From assembly GCF_008033115.1 (NCBI RefSeq), contig NZ_CP041203.1, positions 2,790,001 to 2,854,000 on the forward strand: DNA of 64,000 nt, read 5' to 3'. Below the pieces are notes generated by a model. It saw only the letters and a program-made list of their open reading frames with translations. It made no database searches and was not told where the DNA came from. The translations under genes were made by a program, and so were the position numbers. Position 1 is the first letter of the stretch; every line of letters begins with the position of its first letter. Source of the stretch: Cellulomonas sp. Y8 (GTDB taxonomy: Bacteria > Actinomycetota > Actinomycetes > Actinomycetales > Cellulomonadaceae). Shown one piece after another: positions 15,580-25,318 of the stretch.

Positions 15580-17937
15580 GTGGAGGACATGGACGAGATC
15601 GTCCGCGAGTTCCTCGTGGAGAGCCACGAGAACCTCGACCAGCTCGACCAGGACCTGGTGGCCCTGGAGAGCGAACCGGGGTCGCGCTCGCTCATCGCGA
15701 GCGTGTTCCGGACGATCCACACGATCAAGGGGACCAGTGGGTTCCTCGCGTTCTCGCGCCTGGAGCGCGTGGCCCACGCGGGGGAGAACCTGCTGGTCGA
15801 GCTGCGCGACGGCCGCCGGTCGATGGACCAGGCGACCACCGACGTGCTGCTGCGGCTGGTGGACACGATCCGCGAGATCCTGCGGGCGATCGAGGTCGAG
15901 GGCGGCGAGGGCGGGGTCGAGATCGACGCGGTCATCGCCGCGATCGAGGCGATCCAGGCGACCGAGCCCGGCGCCGAGCCGGCCGCCGAGGCCGGCGCAC
16001 CGGCAGCCGCGGCCCCCGCGCCCGCCGCCCCGGAGCCCGAGCCCGCGCCGGCCGCCCCCGTGGCCGCCGCGCCCGCGGCCGTGGTCCCGGCGCCCGCGCC
16101 GGCCCCCGCCGTCGAGGCCGTGGCCCCCGCCCCGGCGCCCGCCCCGGCCCCGGCCCCGGCCCCGGCCGCCGCCGCGCCCGCGGCCCCGACCGAGGAGCTC
16201 GGCTCGCTCCGCGGCGGTGCCGCCGACGCGTCGATCCGCGTGGACGTCGACCTGCTCGACGCCCTCATGCGCCAGGTCGGCGAGCTGGTCCTGGCCCGCA
16301 ACCAGATCAGCCGCCTCGCGACGGGCACCGACGACGTCGACCTCGCCCGCTCCGCGCAGCGCCTCAACCTCATCGCCGGCGAGCTGCAGGAGGGGGTCAT
16401 GAAGACCCGCATGCAGCCCATCGAGCACCTGTGGTCGAAGATGCCGCGCATGGTGCGGGACGTCGCGGCCGCGTGCCACCGCGAGGTGCAGCTGGAGCTG
16501 TCCGGCGGTGACACCGAGCTCGACCGCAGCCTGCTGGAGGCCGTGAAGGACCCGCTGACGCACCTGGTGCGCAACGCGGTCGACCACGGCATCGAGGCGT
16601 CGGCGGACCGCGTCGCGGCCGGCAAGGCGCCGAAGGGCGTCCTCGGCCTGCGCGCGTACCACGCGTCCGGCCAGGTGGTCGTGGAGGTCGCCGACGACGG
16701 CCGGGGCATCGACCCGGAGAAGATCGGCGCCAAGGCGGTCCAGAAGGGCCTGCGCACGGCCGACCAGGTCGCGTCGATGGGCCAGGCCGACCTGCTGCAG
16801 CTGCTGTTCCTGCCGGGCTTCTCGACGGCCGAGGTCGTGTCCAACGTCTCCGGCCGCGGCGTCGGCATGGACGTCGTCCGCACCAAGATCGAGTCGATCG
16901 GCGGCGCGGTCGAGGTCGACTCGGTCGTGGGCCGCGGCACGACGTGGCGGCTGCGCATCCCGCTGACGCTGGCGATCATGCCGGCGCTGACGGTGGAGTG
17001 CAGCGGCGACCTGTACGCGATCCCGCAGGTGAACCTGCTGGAGCTCGTGGCGCTCGACTCGCAGCGCTCGGAGTCCGGCATCGAGCACATCCACGAGGCG
17101 GCCGTGTACCGGCTGCGCGGGGAGCTGCTGCCGCTGGTGTCGCTCTCGGAGGTCCTCGAGGTCGGCGGCGAGCGCCCCGAGAACGCGGTCATCGCCGTCG
17201 TCCAGTCGGACCAGCAGCGGTTCGGCCTGCTGGTCGACCGGGTGCTGAACACCGAGGAGATCGTGGTCAAGCCGCTGTCCGCCCGCCTCAAGGCGATCGG
17301 CGCGTACTCCGGCGCGACCGTCCTCGGCGACGGCCACGTCGCGCTGATCCTCGACGTGCAGGCCATCGCCCGCCGCGCCCTGGCCGGCGAGCTCGACGTC
17401 GCCGCCCGCGACGCGCACGACAAGGCCGCGGCCACCGCGATCCGCGACACCCAGCAGGTCCTGGTGGTCGGGATCGGCGGCGGCCGCCAGGTCGCGATGC
17501 CGCTCGCGTCGGTCGCCCGCCTGGAGCACGTGCAGGCGGACCAGGTCGAGTACGTCGGCGGCCGGGAGGTCGTGCAGTACCGCGGCACGATCCTGCCGCT
17601 GGCCCGGCTCGACCGGATCCTCGGCGCCTACGGGTCCGAGGAGTCGTCCGAGCTGCTGCTGGTGGTCTACAGCCGGGCGGGCCGCAGCGTCGGCCTGGTG
17701 GTCAAGGAGATCGTGGACATCGTCGACGACGACTCGGCCCGGCACTCCGACATCGAGGACGCCGGCCTGGTCGGCTCCACGGTGCTCGGGGAGAAGGTCA
17801 CGGAGCTGCTGGACGTGCGCCGCGCGATCCTCGCCGCGGACGCGGCGTTCTACGACGAGCGGCCCGAGCACCGCTCCACGTACGACGACCTCCCGACGCA
17901 GGTCGGCGGGTCCGAGCTGGTGGGAGCCACCCGATGA
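15580..17937 (+). CDS. cheA: Chemotaxis sensor histidine kinase CheA
   Basis: CheA is the kinase of the receptor array and phosphorylates CheY and CheB. The 785-residue product has an HPt domain with the phospho-acceptor His47 (SVFRTIHTIKGTSGFL). An Ala/Pro linker of about 80 residues (about 128-208) stands where the CheY-binding P2 domain would be. Then come a dimerisation helix pair (about 218-285) and an ATPase with N box NAVDHG (about 332), DDGRGID (about 372) and GRGVGMD (about 425). Two consecutive CheW-like domains follow (about 460-610 and 620-765) instead of one. GTG start after a strong TAGGAGG. The stop overlaps cheW (ATGA). Confidence 0.96.
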   Translation: MEDMDEIVREFLVESHENLDQLDQDLVALESEPGSRSLIASVFRTIHTIKGTSGFLAFSRLERVAHAGENLLVELRDGRRSMDQATTDVLLRLVDTIREILRAIEVEGGEGGVEIDAVIAAIEAIQATEPGAEPAAEAGAPAAAAPAPAAPEPEPAPAAPVAAAPAAVVPAPAPAPAVEAVAPAPAPAPAPAPAPAAAAPAAPTEELGSLRGGAADASIRVDVDLLDALMRQVGELVLARNQISRLATGTDDVDLARSAQRLNLIAGELQEGVMKTRMQPIEHLWSKMPRMVRDVAAACHREVQLELSGGDTELDRSLLEAVKDPLTHLVRNAVDHGIEASADRVAAGKAPKGVLGLRAYHASGQVVVEVADDGRGIDPEKIGAKAVQKGLRTADQVASMGQADLLQLLFLPGFSTAEVVSNVSGRGVGMDVVRTKIESIGGAVEVDSVVGRGTTWRLRIPLTLAIMPALTVECSGDLYAIPQVNLLELVALDSQRSESGIEHIHEAAVYRLRGELLPLVSLSEVLEVGGERPENAVIAVVQSDQQRFGLLVDRVLNTEEIVVKPLSARLKAIGAYSGATVLGDGHVALILDVQAIARRALAGELDVAARDAHDKAAATAIRDTQQVLVVGIGGGRQVAMPLASVARLEHVQADQVEYVGGREVVQYRGTILPLARLDRILGAYGSEESSELLLVVYSRAGRSVGLVVKEIVDIVDDDSARHSDIEDAGLVGSTVLGEKVTELLDVRRAILAADAAFYDERPEHRSTYDDLPTQVGGSELVGATR

Positions 17938-18350
17938 GCCAGTACGTCACGTTCAGCCTCGGCGGGAGCCTGTACGGGGTCGACGTCACCCGGGTCCAGG
18001 AGGCGCTGCGCTCGCACGTCCGCACCCGCGTGCCGCTGTCCCCGCCGGCCGTCGCCGGCCTGGTGAACCTCCGCGGCCAGGTCGTCCTGACGGTCGACCT
18101 GCGCCCCCGCCTCGGCCTGGAGCCGCTGGGCGAGGACGCGGAGCCGATGATGGTCGTCGTGCAGGTGGCGGGGGAGCCCGTGAGCCTGCTGGTCGACGAG
18201 ATCGGCGACGTCATGGAGGTCGGCCCCGAGACGTTCGAGGCCCCGCCGGAGACGCTCGACGCCGCGCTGCGCCCGCTGATCCTCGGGGCGCACAAGCTCG
18301 ACGGCCGGCTGCTGCTGGTCCTGGACGTCGACCAGGCCACCGCGGCCTGA
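17934..18350 (+). CDS. cheW: Chemotaxis coupling protein CheW
   Basis: CheW links receptors to CheA in the array. The 138-residue product is a single CheW domain: [20 protein letters not shown] at the start, [20 protein letters not shown] (about 38-57), [15 protein letters not shown] and [13 protein letters not shown] at the end. Length is normal. The ATG overlaps the cheA stop by 4 nt, and a very strong hairpin follows 5 nt after the stop, so cheA-cheW is a closed two-gene operon. Confidence 0.95.
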   Translation: MSQYVTFSLGGSLYGVDVTRVQEALRSHVRTRVPLSPPAVAGLVNLRGQVVLTVDLRPRLGLEPLGEDAEPMMVVVQVAGEPVSLLVDEIGDVMEVGPETFEAPPETLDAALRPLILGAHKLDGRLLLVLDVDQATAA

Positions 18351-18355
18351 CCGAC

Positions 18356-18410
18356 AGCACGACGGCCCTGCCGGGCACGCAGCACGCGTGCCCGGCAGGG
18401 CCGTCGTGCT
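18356..18410. terminator. Strong hairpin terminator after cheW
   Basis: Perfect 25-bp arms (18356-18380 and 18386-18410) around a 5-nt loop, directly after the cheW stop. There is no U-tract, as is common in GC-rich actinobacteria. It may also belong to the dispersed palindromes, but I see no second copy. Confidence 0.7.
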
Positions 18411-18475
18411 GCCCGGCCGCGGTGGGCCGGCCCGTCCGCGTCCCCCGGTCGGCGCGGCTTCACCCGGGACGATGG

Positions 18476-18502
18476 TCATGCAGGTCAGCGGCCTGCCGAT
18501 GG
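18476..18502 (+). promoter_or_regulatory. Sigma-28-like promoter for mcp1
   Basis: TCAT (18476-18479), 15 nt, GCCGATGG (18495-18502), about 77 nt before the ATG. TTCACCCGG lies at 18459-18467. Confidence 0.6.
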
Positions 18503-18579
18503 GAGGGGCGACCCGGCGACGCGCCCGGCCCGCGCGCAGTCGCGCGGGTCGCGTCGCCCCGCACGCGCCTGGAGCGTCC

Positions 18580-20181
18580 ATGTCCCGAACCGCCACCGCC
18601 CCGTCCCGCGCCCGCGGGCTGCGGCTGTCCATCGCCGGCAAGGTGCTCGGCCTGCTCGCGGCCGCCGGCCTCGTGGCCGTGCTCGTCGTGGTCGCCGCGG
18701 CGACCAGCCTCGTGCAGCTGCGCGACGAGGTCGCCAAGGAGGGCGCGTACGTCGCCCAGCTCGGCCAGGTCAGCGACCTGCAGCGGGCGCTCCAGGCGGG
18801 CCGCGCGCGGATGGTCGAGTACCCGGCGGCGTCGACCGACGTGCGCGCCGACCTGCGCGACCAGCTCGCGGAGTACGTGACGAAGATCCAGGACCAGCAG
18901 GCCGCGTACGACGACCTCGCGGTGAACGACCAGGCGTGGTCCGACTTCGACTCGGGCTGGAACGAGATGGTCCGCCTGGCGCAGGACGAGCTGTTCCCGA
19001 TGGCCGACGAGGGCGACGTGACCGGCGCGGCGGCGTTCTACCGCGCCGAGATCCTGCCGCAGACGACGATCGCCGCGGACGCGATCGCGCTCGAGAACCA
19101 GTCGGTGGCCGAGGTCGCCGACGCGAGCACCGACGAGGCGTCCGCCACGGTGACCCGCACCCTGGTCACCGTGGTCGTGCTGCTGGTCGTGGGCCTGGCG
19201 CTCGTCCTGGCGATCGGGTTCGCCGTGTCGCGGAGGCTCGCGCAGGGCGCCGGCCAGGTGCGGCACGCGCTCGAGGCGATGGCCGAGGGCGACCTCACCG
19301 TCCGCGCCGACGTGCGCACGGCCGACGAGCTGGGCGACATGGCCCGCTCGCTCGCCACCGCCCAGGAGAGCCTGCGCGGTGTCGTGTCCGGCGTCGTCGA
19401 GACGGCGCAGACCGTCGCCGCGGCGGCCGAGGAGCTGTCGGCGGCGTCGACCCAGGTGGTCGCCGGCTCCGACGAGACGAGCGCGCAGGCGGGCGTGGTC
19501 GCGGCGGCCGCGGAGCAGGTGTCGCGCAACGTGCAGACGGTGGCGGCGGGCGCGGAGCAGATGGGCGCCAGCATCCGGGAGATCGCGCAGAACGCCTCGC
19601 AGGCGGCCAAGGTCGCCGGGCAGGCCACCGACGCCGCGGCGGTCACGAACGACCAGGTCGCCCGCCTGGGCACCTCGTCCCAGGAGATCGGGAACGTCGT
19701 CAAGGTCATCACGAGCATCGCGGAGCAGACGAACCTGCTGGCGCTGAACGCCACCATCGAGGCGGCGCGCGCGGGTGAGGCGGGCAAGGGCTTCGCGGTC
19801 GTGGCCGGGGAGGTCAAGGAGCTGGCGCAGGAGACGGCGAAGGCGACCGAGGACATCGCGCGCCGGGTCGAGGCGATCCAGGCCGACACCAGCGGCGCGG
19901 TCGGCGCGATCGGCGAGATCTCGCACATCATCGCGAGCATCAACGACTACCAGCTGACGATCGCGTCGGCGGTCGAGGAGCAGACGGCGACGACCACGGA
20001 GATGTCCCGGTCGGTGGCCGAGGCCGCGACCGGCTCGGGCGAGATCGCCACCAACATCACCGGTGTCGCGTCGGCCGCGACGCAGTCCTCCCAGACCCTC
20101 AACCAGATGGGCGACTCGATCGGCGAGCTCGCCCGGCTGTCCGAGGACCTGCGCGGACGCGTGGCCCGCTTCACCTACTGA
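18580..20181 (+). CDS. Methyl-accepting chemotaxis protein 1
   Basis: Transmembrane chemoreceptor of 533 residues that controls CheA. Membrane helix 1 at about 18-41, an extracytoplasmic helical domain (about 42-190) of the four-helix-bundle type, helix 2 at about 192-214, HAMP (about 215-268), then the signalling coil with the invariant tip [20 protein letters not shown] (about 381-400). The ATG at 18580 follows TGGAGCG and gives a short basic leader. The ligand is unknown. The protein ends RVARFTY, as do two of its neighbours. Synonymous codon choices in the signalling domain match mcp3 better than mcp2. Confidence 0.93.
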   Translation: MSRTATAPSRARGLRLSIAGKVLGLLAAAGLVAVLVVVAAATSLVQLRDEVAKEGAYVAQLGQVSDLQRALQAGRARMVEYPAASTDVRADLRDQLAEYVTKIQDQQAAYDDLAVNDQAWSDFDSGWNEMVRLAQDELFPMADEGDVTGAAAFYRAEILPQTTIAADAIALENQSVAEVADASTDEASATVTRTLVTVVVLLVVGLALVLAIGFAVSRRLAQGAGQVRHALEAMAEGDLTVRADVRTADELGDMARSLATAQESLRGVVSGVVETAQTVAAAAEELSAASTQVVAGSDETSAQAGVVAAAAEQVSRNVQTVAAGAEQMGASIREIAQNASQAAKVAGQATDAAAVTNDQVARLGTSSQEIGNVVKVITSIAEQTNLLALNATIEAARAGEAGKGFAVVAGEVKELAQETAKATEDIARRVEAIQADTSGAVGAIGEISHIIASINDYQLTIASAVEEQTATTTEMSRSVAEAATGSGEIATNITGVASAATQSSQTLNQMGDSIGELARLSEDLRGRVARFTY

Positions 20182-20197
20182 GCCCCCCGCCCCCGAC

Positions 20198-20236
20198 CCG
20201 GCCGCGGCACCCCCGACGAGGGGGCGCCGCGGCCGG
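20198..20236 (+). terminator. Hairpin terminator after mcp1
   Basis: CCGGCCGCGGC (20198-20208) pairs with 20226-20236, with inner C5/G5 pairing. It starts 17 nt after the mcp1 stop. Confidence 0.6.
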
Positions 20237-20282
20237 CGGTGGTTCAGGGGGCCTTCATCCCGGGTTCACCCCGGGCCGGGCC

Positions 20283-20309
20283 TCACGCGCGGCCCCCGCC
20301 GGACGATCG
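20283..20309 (+). promoter_or_regulatory. Sigma-28-like promoter for mcp2
   Basis: TCAC (20283-20286), 15 nt, GACGATCG (20302-20309). TTCACCCCGG lies just upstream (20265-20274). Confidence 0.6.
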
Positions 20310-20350
20310 GAGGCGCAGCAGGGGACAACGCCCAGTTCTGAGGAGCCACC

Positions 20351-22081
20351 ATGAGCGTCACCACGACGTCGAGGAAGCCGTCGACGGCCGCCCTCGACCG
20401 CGTGCCCACGCCGCGCGGCCCGGGCGGGTCCGTGCCCGCACGCACCGCCGGCACGCCGGCCTCGCCGGGTCGCCGTACCGGCCGCACCGCGGCCCTGTTC
20501 GTCGACCGGGGGGTGCGCACCAAGATCCTGCTGCTGCTGGCCCTCGTGGTCGCGGTGGTCGCCGGCACGGGCGCCTTCGCCTCCGTGCGCATGGGAGCCC
20601 TGGCGGACGAGACCGGGACCGTGCAGGGCGTGGCCTCCGACGTCATCGCGCCGCTGGCCCTGGTGCACCAGGAGGAGATCAAGGCGCGCATGGTCATCGC
20701 CGAGGCGGGCGCGGGCGAGTCGACCACCGAGGCCGACCAGCAGGAGGCCCTGGACGAGATCGCCGCGACGGACGCGGACCTGCAGGCCGCGGCGGACGCG
20801 TTCGAGGAGGGCCTCGGCGGCATCGAGGTGCCGGGGTGGGCCGACTTCCAGGCCGCGTGGGCGCAGTACCGGCAGATCCGGGACGAGCAGCTGGTGCCGG
20901 CGGCGTTCGCCGGCGACGACGCCGCGTTCGACGCCGTCAACGAGGGCGAGGCCCGGACCGCGGTCGACGCGATGATCGCCGGCCTCGACGCCGCCGAGAA
21001 GAGCGCGGACGACTTCCTGCGGCAGACCGCGGACAGCGCCGCGGCTCAGGCCACCTCGGGTGCCCGGGTGCTGCTGTTCGTGCTATCGGCCGGCGTCCTG
21101 CTGGTCGCCGCGGTGGGCCTCGTGATCGCCCAGGTGATCCGCCGCCAGGTGACCGAGGTGCAGCGCGCGGTCGAGGCGATGGCCGACGGCGACCTGACGG
21201 TCGTCCCCGCCGTCGACTCCGCCGACGAGCTCGGCCAGATGGCCCGGGCCGTGACCCGCGCCCAGGAGAACCTGCGCGCCACGGTGTCGGGCGTGGTCGA
21301 GACGGCGCAGACGGTCGCCGCCGCGGCCGAGGAGCTGTCCGCCGCGTCCCACCAGGTGGTCGCCGGCTCGGACGAGACCTCCGCGCAGGCGGGCGTCGTC
21401 GCCGCGGCGGCCGAGCAGGTGTCCCGCAACGTGCAGACCGTGGCCGCGGGCGCCGAGCAGATGGGTGCCTCGATCCGCGAGATCGCGCAGAACTCCACCC
21501 AGGCCGCGCGCATCGCCGGCCAGGCCACCGACGTCGCCCGGACGACCAACGACCAGGTCGCGCGCCTCGGGGTGTCCAGCCAGGAGATCGGCAACGTCGT
21601 CAAGGTCATCACGACCATCGCCGAGCAGACCAATCTGCTGGCGCTGAACGCCACGATCGAGGCGGCGCGCGCGGGGGAGGCCGGCAAGGGCTTCGCGGTC
21701 GTCGCCGGCGAGGTCAAGGAGCTCGCCCAGGAGACCGCCAAGGCCACGGAGGACATCGCCCGCCGCGTCGAGGCCATCCAGGGCGACACCACCGGCGCCG
21801 TGGCCGCGATCAGCGAGATCTCCCAGATCATCGCGTCGATCAACGACTACCAGCTGACGATCGCCAGCGCGGTCGAGGAGCAGACGGCGACCACCAACGA
21901 GATGTCGCGGTCCGTCGCGGAGGCGGCCACGGGCTCGGGGGAGATCGCCACCAACATCACCGGGGTCGCGGCCGCAGCCGCGGAGTCCTCGCAGACGCTC
22001 AACCAGATGGGCGGCTCGATCGGCGAGCTCGCCCGGATGTCCGAGGACCTGCGCGCCCGGGTGGCGGGCTTCCGCTACTGA
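20351..22081 (+). CDS. Methyl-accepting chemotaxis protein 2
   Basis: Chemoreceptor of 576 residues with a longer basic N-terminal lead (about 55 residues) than its neighbours. Helix 1 (about 58-80) is followed by an acidic helical sensor domain (about 81-235), helix 2 (about 240-262), HAMP (about 263-315) and the standard signalling coil with [20 protein letters not shown] near 424. The sensor domain is Glu/Asp/Ala-rich and shares little with the other three receptors, so the ligand probably differs. ATG after GAGGAGCCACC. The C-terminus is RVAGFRY, the only one of the four not ending RFTY. Confidence 0.93.
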   Translation: MSVTTTSRKPSTAALDRVPTPRGPGGSVPARTAGTPASPGRRTGRTAALFVDRGVRTKILLLLALVVAVVAGTGAFASVRMGALADETGTVQGVASDVIAPLALVHQEEIKARMVIAEAGAGESTTEADQQEALDEIAATDADLQAAADAFEEGLGGIEVPGWADFQAAWAQYRQIRDEQLVPAAFAGDDAAFDAVNEGEARTAVDAMIAGLDAAEKSADDFLRQTADSAAAQATSGARVLLFVLSAGVLLVAAVGLVIAQVIRRQVTEVQRAVEAMADGDLTVVPAVDSADELGQMARAVTRAQENLRATVSGVVETAQTVAAAAEELSAASHQVVAGSDETSAQAGVVAAAAEQVSRNVQTVAAGAEQMGASIREIAQNSTQAARIAGQATDVARTTNDQVARLGVSSQEIGNVVKVITTIAEQTNLLALNATIEAARAGEAGKGFAVVAGEVKELAQETAKATEDIARRVEAIQGDTTGAVAAISEISQIIASINDYQLTIASAVEEQTATTNEMSRSVAEAATGSGEIATNITGVAAAAAESSQTLNQMGGSIGELARMSEDLRARVAGFRY

Positions 22082-22134
22082 CCCCGCCCGGGCCCCGCCC
22101 GGTCCCTGCCCAGGCCCCGCGCCGAGCGAGCAGT

Positions 22135-22179
22135 CGACACGTCGAGCGAGCAGCCACCGGCTGCTCGCTCGACGTGTCG
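22135..22179. repeat. Long palindrome, family D copy 1
   Basis: Perfect 21-bp arms around ACC, beginning CGACACGTCGAGCGAGCAG. It lies 53 nt after mcp2. Related copies lie at 23965 and 56162. Confidence 0.85.
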
Positions 22180-22250
22180 GTTGCCCCCTCGGCGTGCCAG
22201 GAGCGGACGGGTGACGCGCATTCCACCCGCTTGCTGAGCGGCAGAACCGC

Positions 22251-22277
22251 TCGCGCGCCCGCCGTCGCGGCCGATGG
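22251..22277 (+). promoter_or_regulatory. Sigma-28-like promoter for mcp3
   Basis: TCGC (22251-22254), 15 nt, GCCGATGG (22270-22277). This is the weakest -35 of the set. Confidence 0.5.
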
Positions 22278-22315
22278 AGAGGACGAAGGTCCCCCTCTCG
22301 ACGAAGGAACGACAG

Positions 22316-23920
22316 ATGAGCGTGCAGCACGACGGCTCCCCGCGCCGGCTCTGGGCCGACCGCCCGGTGCTGGTCAAGATCCTCACCGCGGTGCTCGTGA
22401 TGGTCGCGATGACCGCGGTCGTGACCGCCGTGGCGATCGGCTCGCTGCGCACGCTGCGTGCCGACGCGGCCGAGATGTACACGGGCAACGTGACGCCGCT
22501 GCAGCAGCTCACCGAGATCCAGCGCTCGTTCCAGGGCGACCGCGCCCGCGTCATCCAGTACGGCATCGCGGACGCCGAGACCCGCGCCACGCTCGCGGAC
22601 GAGCTCACCGAGCGCCAGGGCGACCTGGCCGCGCTGATCGAGGAGTACCGGGCCAACGCGGTCAGCCAGGACGACGTCGACACGATGGTCGCGGCGCTGG
22701 ACGACTACTACGCGGCGGCCGAGGACACGCTGTTCCCGATGGCCGACGCGGGGGACACCGAGGAGTTCGGCACGTACTTCAACGACACCGTGCGACCGCT
22801 GACCACCGCGGTGATGGACGCGATGCAGGTCGAGACCACGTCCCAGGGCGACCAGGCGGCTGCGCTCGCGAAGGAGACGGACGCCCTGGGCGCCCGGTCG
22901 GTGTGGATCACGGTGCTGGTCGCGCTGGTCGGCGCGCTCGCCGCGACCGCCCTGGCCTGGGTGGTCGCCCGCGGCATCGTCCGCCGGATCGGCGGCGTCT
23001 CGCACGCCCTCGCCGCGGCCGGCGACGGCGACCTGACCGTGCCGTCGGGCGTCACCGGGCGGGACGAGATCGGCACCCTCGCGGTCGACCTCGAGCGCAC
23101 CCAGACCAGCCTCCGCGGCCTGGTGTCGGGCGTCGTCGAGACCGCCCAGACGGTGGCCGCGGCCGCCGAGGAGCTGTCCGTGGCCTCGCACCAGGTCGTC
23201 GCCGGCTCCGACGAGACCTCGGCGCAGGCCGGCGTCGTCGCGGCCGCCGCCGAGCAGGTGTCCCGCAACGTGCAGACCGTCGCGGCCGGCGCCGAGGAGA
23301 TGGGCGCCTCCATCCGCGAGATCGCCCAGAACGCGTCGCAGGCGGCCAAGGTCGCCGGCCAGGCCACCGACGTCGCGGCCGCCACGAACGACCAGGTCAC
23401 CCGGCTCGGCGAGTCCAGCCAGGAGATCGGCAACGTCGTCAAGGCCATCACCAGCATCGCCGAGCAGACCAACCTGCTGGCGCTGAACGCCACCATCGAG
23501 GCGGCCCGCGCGGGCGAGGCGGGCAAGGGCTTCGCCGTCGTCGCCGGCGAGGTCAAGGAGCTCGCCCAGGAGACCGCCAAGGCGACCGAGGACATCGTCC
23601 GGCGCGTCGAGGCGATCCAGGCCGACACCGGCGCCGCCGTGACCGCGATCGGCGAGATCTCGCACATCATCGCGAGCATCAACGACTACCAGCTGACCAT
23701 CGCGTCGGCCGTCGAGGAGCAGACCGCGACCACCACGGAGATGTCCCGCTCGGTGGCCGAGGCCGCGACCGGCTCGGGCGAGATCGCCACCAACATCACC
23801 GGCGTCGCGTCCGCGACCGCGACGTCCTCGCAGACGCTCGGCCAGATGGGCGACTCGATCGGCGAGCTCGCGCGCATGTCCGAGGACCTGCGCGGCCGGG
23901 TGGCCCGCTTCACGTACTGA
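22316..23920 (+). CDS. Methyl-accepting chemotaxis protein 3
   Basis: Chemoreceptor of 534 residues. Helix 1 at about 20-43, four-helix-bundle type sensor domain (about 44-205; [39 protein letters not shown]), helix 2 (about 208-230), HAMP, and the signalling coil with [20 protein letters not shown] near 383. I take the ATG at 22316, spaced correctly from GAAGGA, not the in-frame ATG 42 nt upstream that has no ribosome site. The sensor domain resembles that of mcp1 (both have LFPMAD). It ends RVARFTY. Confidence 0.93.
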   Translation: MSVQHDGSPRRLWADRPVLVKILTAVLVMVAMTAVVTAVAIGSLRTLRADAAEMYTGNVTPLQQLTEIQRSFQGDRARVIQYGIADAETRATLADELTERQGDLAALIEEYRANAVSQDDVDTMVAALDDYYAAAEDTLFPMADAGDTEEFGTYFNDTVRPLTTAVMDAMQVETTSQGDQAAALAKETDALGARSVWITVLVALVGALAATALAWVVARGIVRRIGGVSHALAAAGDGDLTVPSGVTGRDEIGTLAVDLERTQTSLRGLVSGVVETAQTVAAAAEELSVASHQVVAGSDETSAQAGVVAAAAEQVSRNVQTVAAGAEEMGASIREIAQNASQAAKVAGQATDVAAATNDQVTRLGESSQEIGNVVKAITSIAEQTNLLALNATIEAARAGEAGKGFAVVAGEVKELAQETAKATEDIVRRVEAIQADTGAAVTAIGEISHIIASINDYQLTIASAVEEQTATTTEMSRSVAEAATGSGEIATNITGVASATATSSQTLGQMGDSIGELARMSEDLRGRVARFTY

Positions 23921-23964
23921 CGCCACCGGGCCCGACCGGCCCGGCCCGCGCCGAGTGCACATCC

Positions 23965-24007
23965 GACACGTCGAGTGCCTGTCCACCGGACAGGCACTCG
24001 ACGTGTC
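23965..24007. repeat. Long palindrome, family D copy 2
   Basis: Perfect 20-bp arms with the same ACC spacer as copy 1 and the shared GACACGTCGAG outer end, 44 nt after mcp3. Confidence 0.8.
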
Positions 24008-24114
24008 TCCTCCCCACTCGCGGGAGAGGTGCGGCGCCTTCGCGGGACGCCGGTGCCGGCGCCGGCCGGGCCGGACGCCGCGTGTTCACCCGGCGTTTCC
24101 CCCGGCGGGAGCGC

Positions 24115-24141
24115 TCACATCCGCGTGATCCCGGTCGATCC
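24115..24141 (+). promoter_or_regulatory. Sigma-28-like promoter for the sugar-binding lipoprotein-mcp4 operon
   Basis: TCAC (24115-24118), 15 nt, GTCGATCC (24134-24141), about 55 nt before the ATG. TTCACCCGG lies at 24085-24093. It places this binding protein in the motility regulon. Confidence 0.6.
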
Positions 24142-24196
24142 AGGGGGCACGGCGGCGCCAGGGGGCGCCCACGCCGGATCGGACGAGGGAGTCGAG

Positions 24197-25318
24197 ATGA
24201 GGCACGGGAAGCGTCGCCGTGCGGGGAATGCGCTCGCCGCGTCCCTCGCCCTGGCGGCGGTGGTGACGGTCGCGGGCTGCGGGTCCGTGGACGCCGGGGG
24301 GAGCGCGGACGCGCGCCCGCTGGTCGGCGTGGCGATGCCCACGACGACGTCGGAGCGGTGGATCGCGGACGGCGAGAACGTCCAGGACCAGCTGCAGGCG
24401 CTCGGCTACGACGTCGACCTCGAGTACGCCGAGAACGACGTGCCCACCCAGGTGCAGCAGCTCGAGGACATGATCGCGGCCGGCGCGGACGCGCTGGTGA
24501 TCGGCTCCATCGACGGCGTCGCGCTCAAGGACGTGCTCGCGGAGGCGGCCGCGGCGGACATCCCGGTGATCGCCTACGACCGCCTGATCCGCGAGTCCCC
24601 CGACGTCGCGTACTACGCCACGTTCGACAACGCCCGGGTCGGCGTCCTGCAGGCCACGCAGCTGCTCCAGGGCCTCGGCGTCCTGGACGCCGGCGGCGAG
24701 CCCACCGGCGCGACCGGCCCCTACAACGTCGAGCTGTTCGCCGGGTCGACCGACGACAACAACGCGTCGGTGTTCTACAGCGGGGCGATGCAGGTGCTGC
24801 AGCCGTACCTCGACGCCGGGGTGCTGGTCGTCCCGTCGCGCGAGACCGACTTCGAGACGATCGCCACCGCCGCGTGGGACCCGAAGAACGCCACCGCCCG
24901 GATGCAGACCCTGCTCCCGCGGTACGCGGACCGGCGGCTCGACGGCGTGCTGTCGCCGTACGACGGCATCTCGATCGCGATCCTCGACGCGGTGAAGGGC
25001 ATCGGCTACGGCTCGGTCGACCAGCCGCTGCCGGTCGTGACCGGCCAGGACGCCGAGCTGGCCTCCGCCAAGTCGATCGCGGCGGGCGAGCAGTACGGCA
25101 CGGTCTACAAGGACACCCGCCAGCTCGCGGAGGTCGCCGTCTCGATGGTGCGCGCGCTGCTGGACGGCGCCGAGCCCGAGACCAACGACAACGCCTCGTA
25201 CGACAACGGCGTGAAGGTCGTCCCGTCGTACCTGCTGTCGCCGCAGGTGGTCACGTCGCAGAACTACCGCCAGGTCCTCGTGGACGGCGGCTACTACTCG
25301 CCGGAGGAGCTGGGCTGA
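24197..25318 (+). CDS. ChvE-like sugar-binding lipoprotein dedicated to chemosensing
   Basis: Solute-binding protein of the ChvE/multiple-monosaccharide (type I periplasmic) family, 373 residues. A lipoprotein signal ends AAVVTVAGC (lipobox Cys about 28). The family body includes [85 protein letters not shown] and [20 protein letters not shown]. No ABC permease or ATPase is adjacent. Its stop overlaps the ATG of mcp4 (TGATG), and it is driven by a sigma-28-like promoter. I infer that it presents a sugar to mcp4, as ChvE and MglB do for their receptors. It could still serve a transporter elsewhere. Confidence 0.88.
   Translation: MRHGKRRRAGNALAASLALAAVVTVAGCGSVDAGGSADARPLVGVAMPTTTSERWIADGENVQDQLQALGYDVDLEYAENDVPTQVQQLEDMIAAGADALVIGSIDGVALKDVLAEAAAADIPVIAYDRLIRESPDVAYYATFDNARVGVLQATQLLQGLGVLDAGGEPTGATGPYNVELFAGSTDDNNASVFYSGAMQVLQPYLDAGVLVVPSRETDFETIATAAWDPKNATARMQTLLPRYADRRLDGVLSPYDGISIAILDAVKGIGYGSVDQPLPVVTGQDAELASAKSIAAGEQYGTVYKDTRQLAEVAVSMVRALLDGAEPETNDNASYDNGVKVVPSYLLSPQVVTSQNYRQVLVDGGYYSPEELG

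Noticed and set aside
18388..18579. An upstream extension of mcp1
   Set aside because: The frame is open from 18388, but these codons run through the terminator and promoter region and precede a normal start with a ribosome site at 18580.
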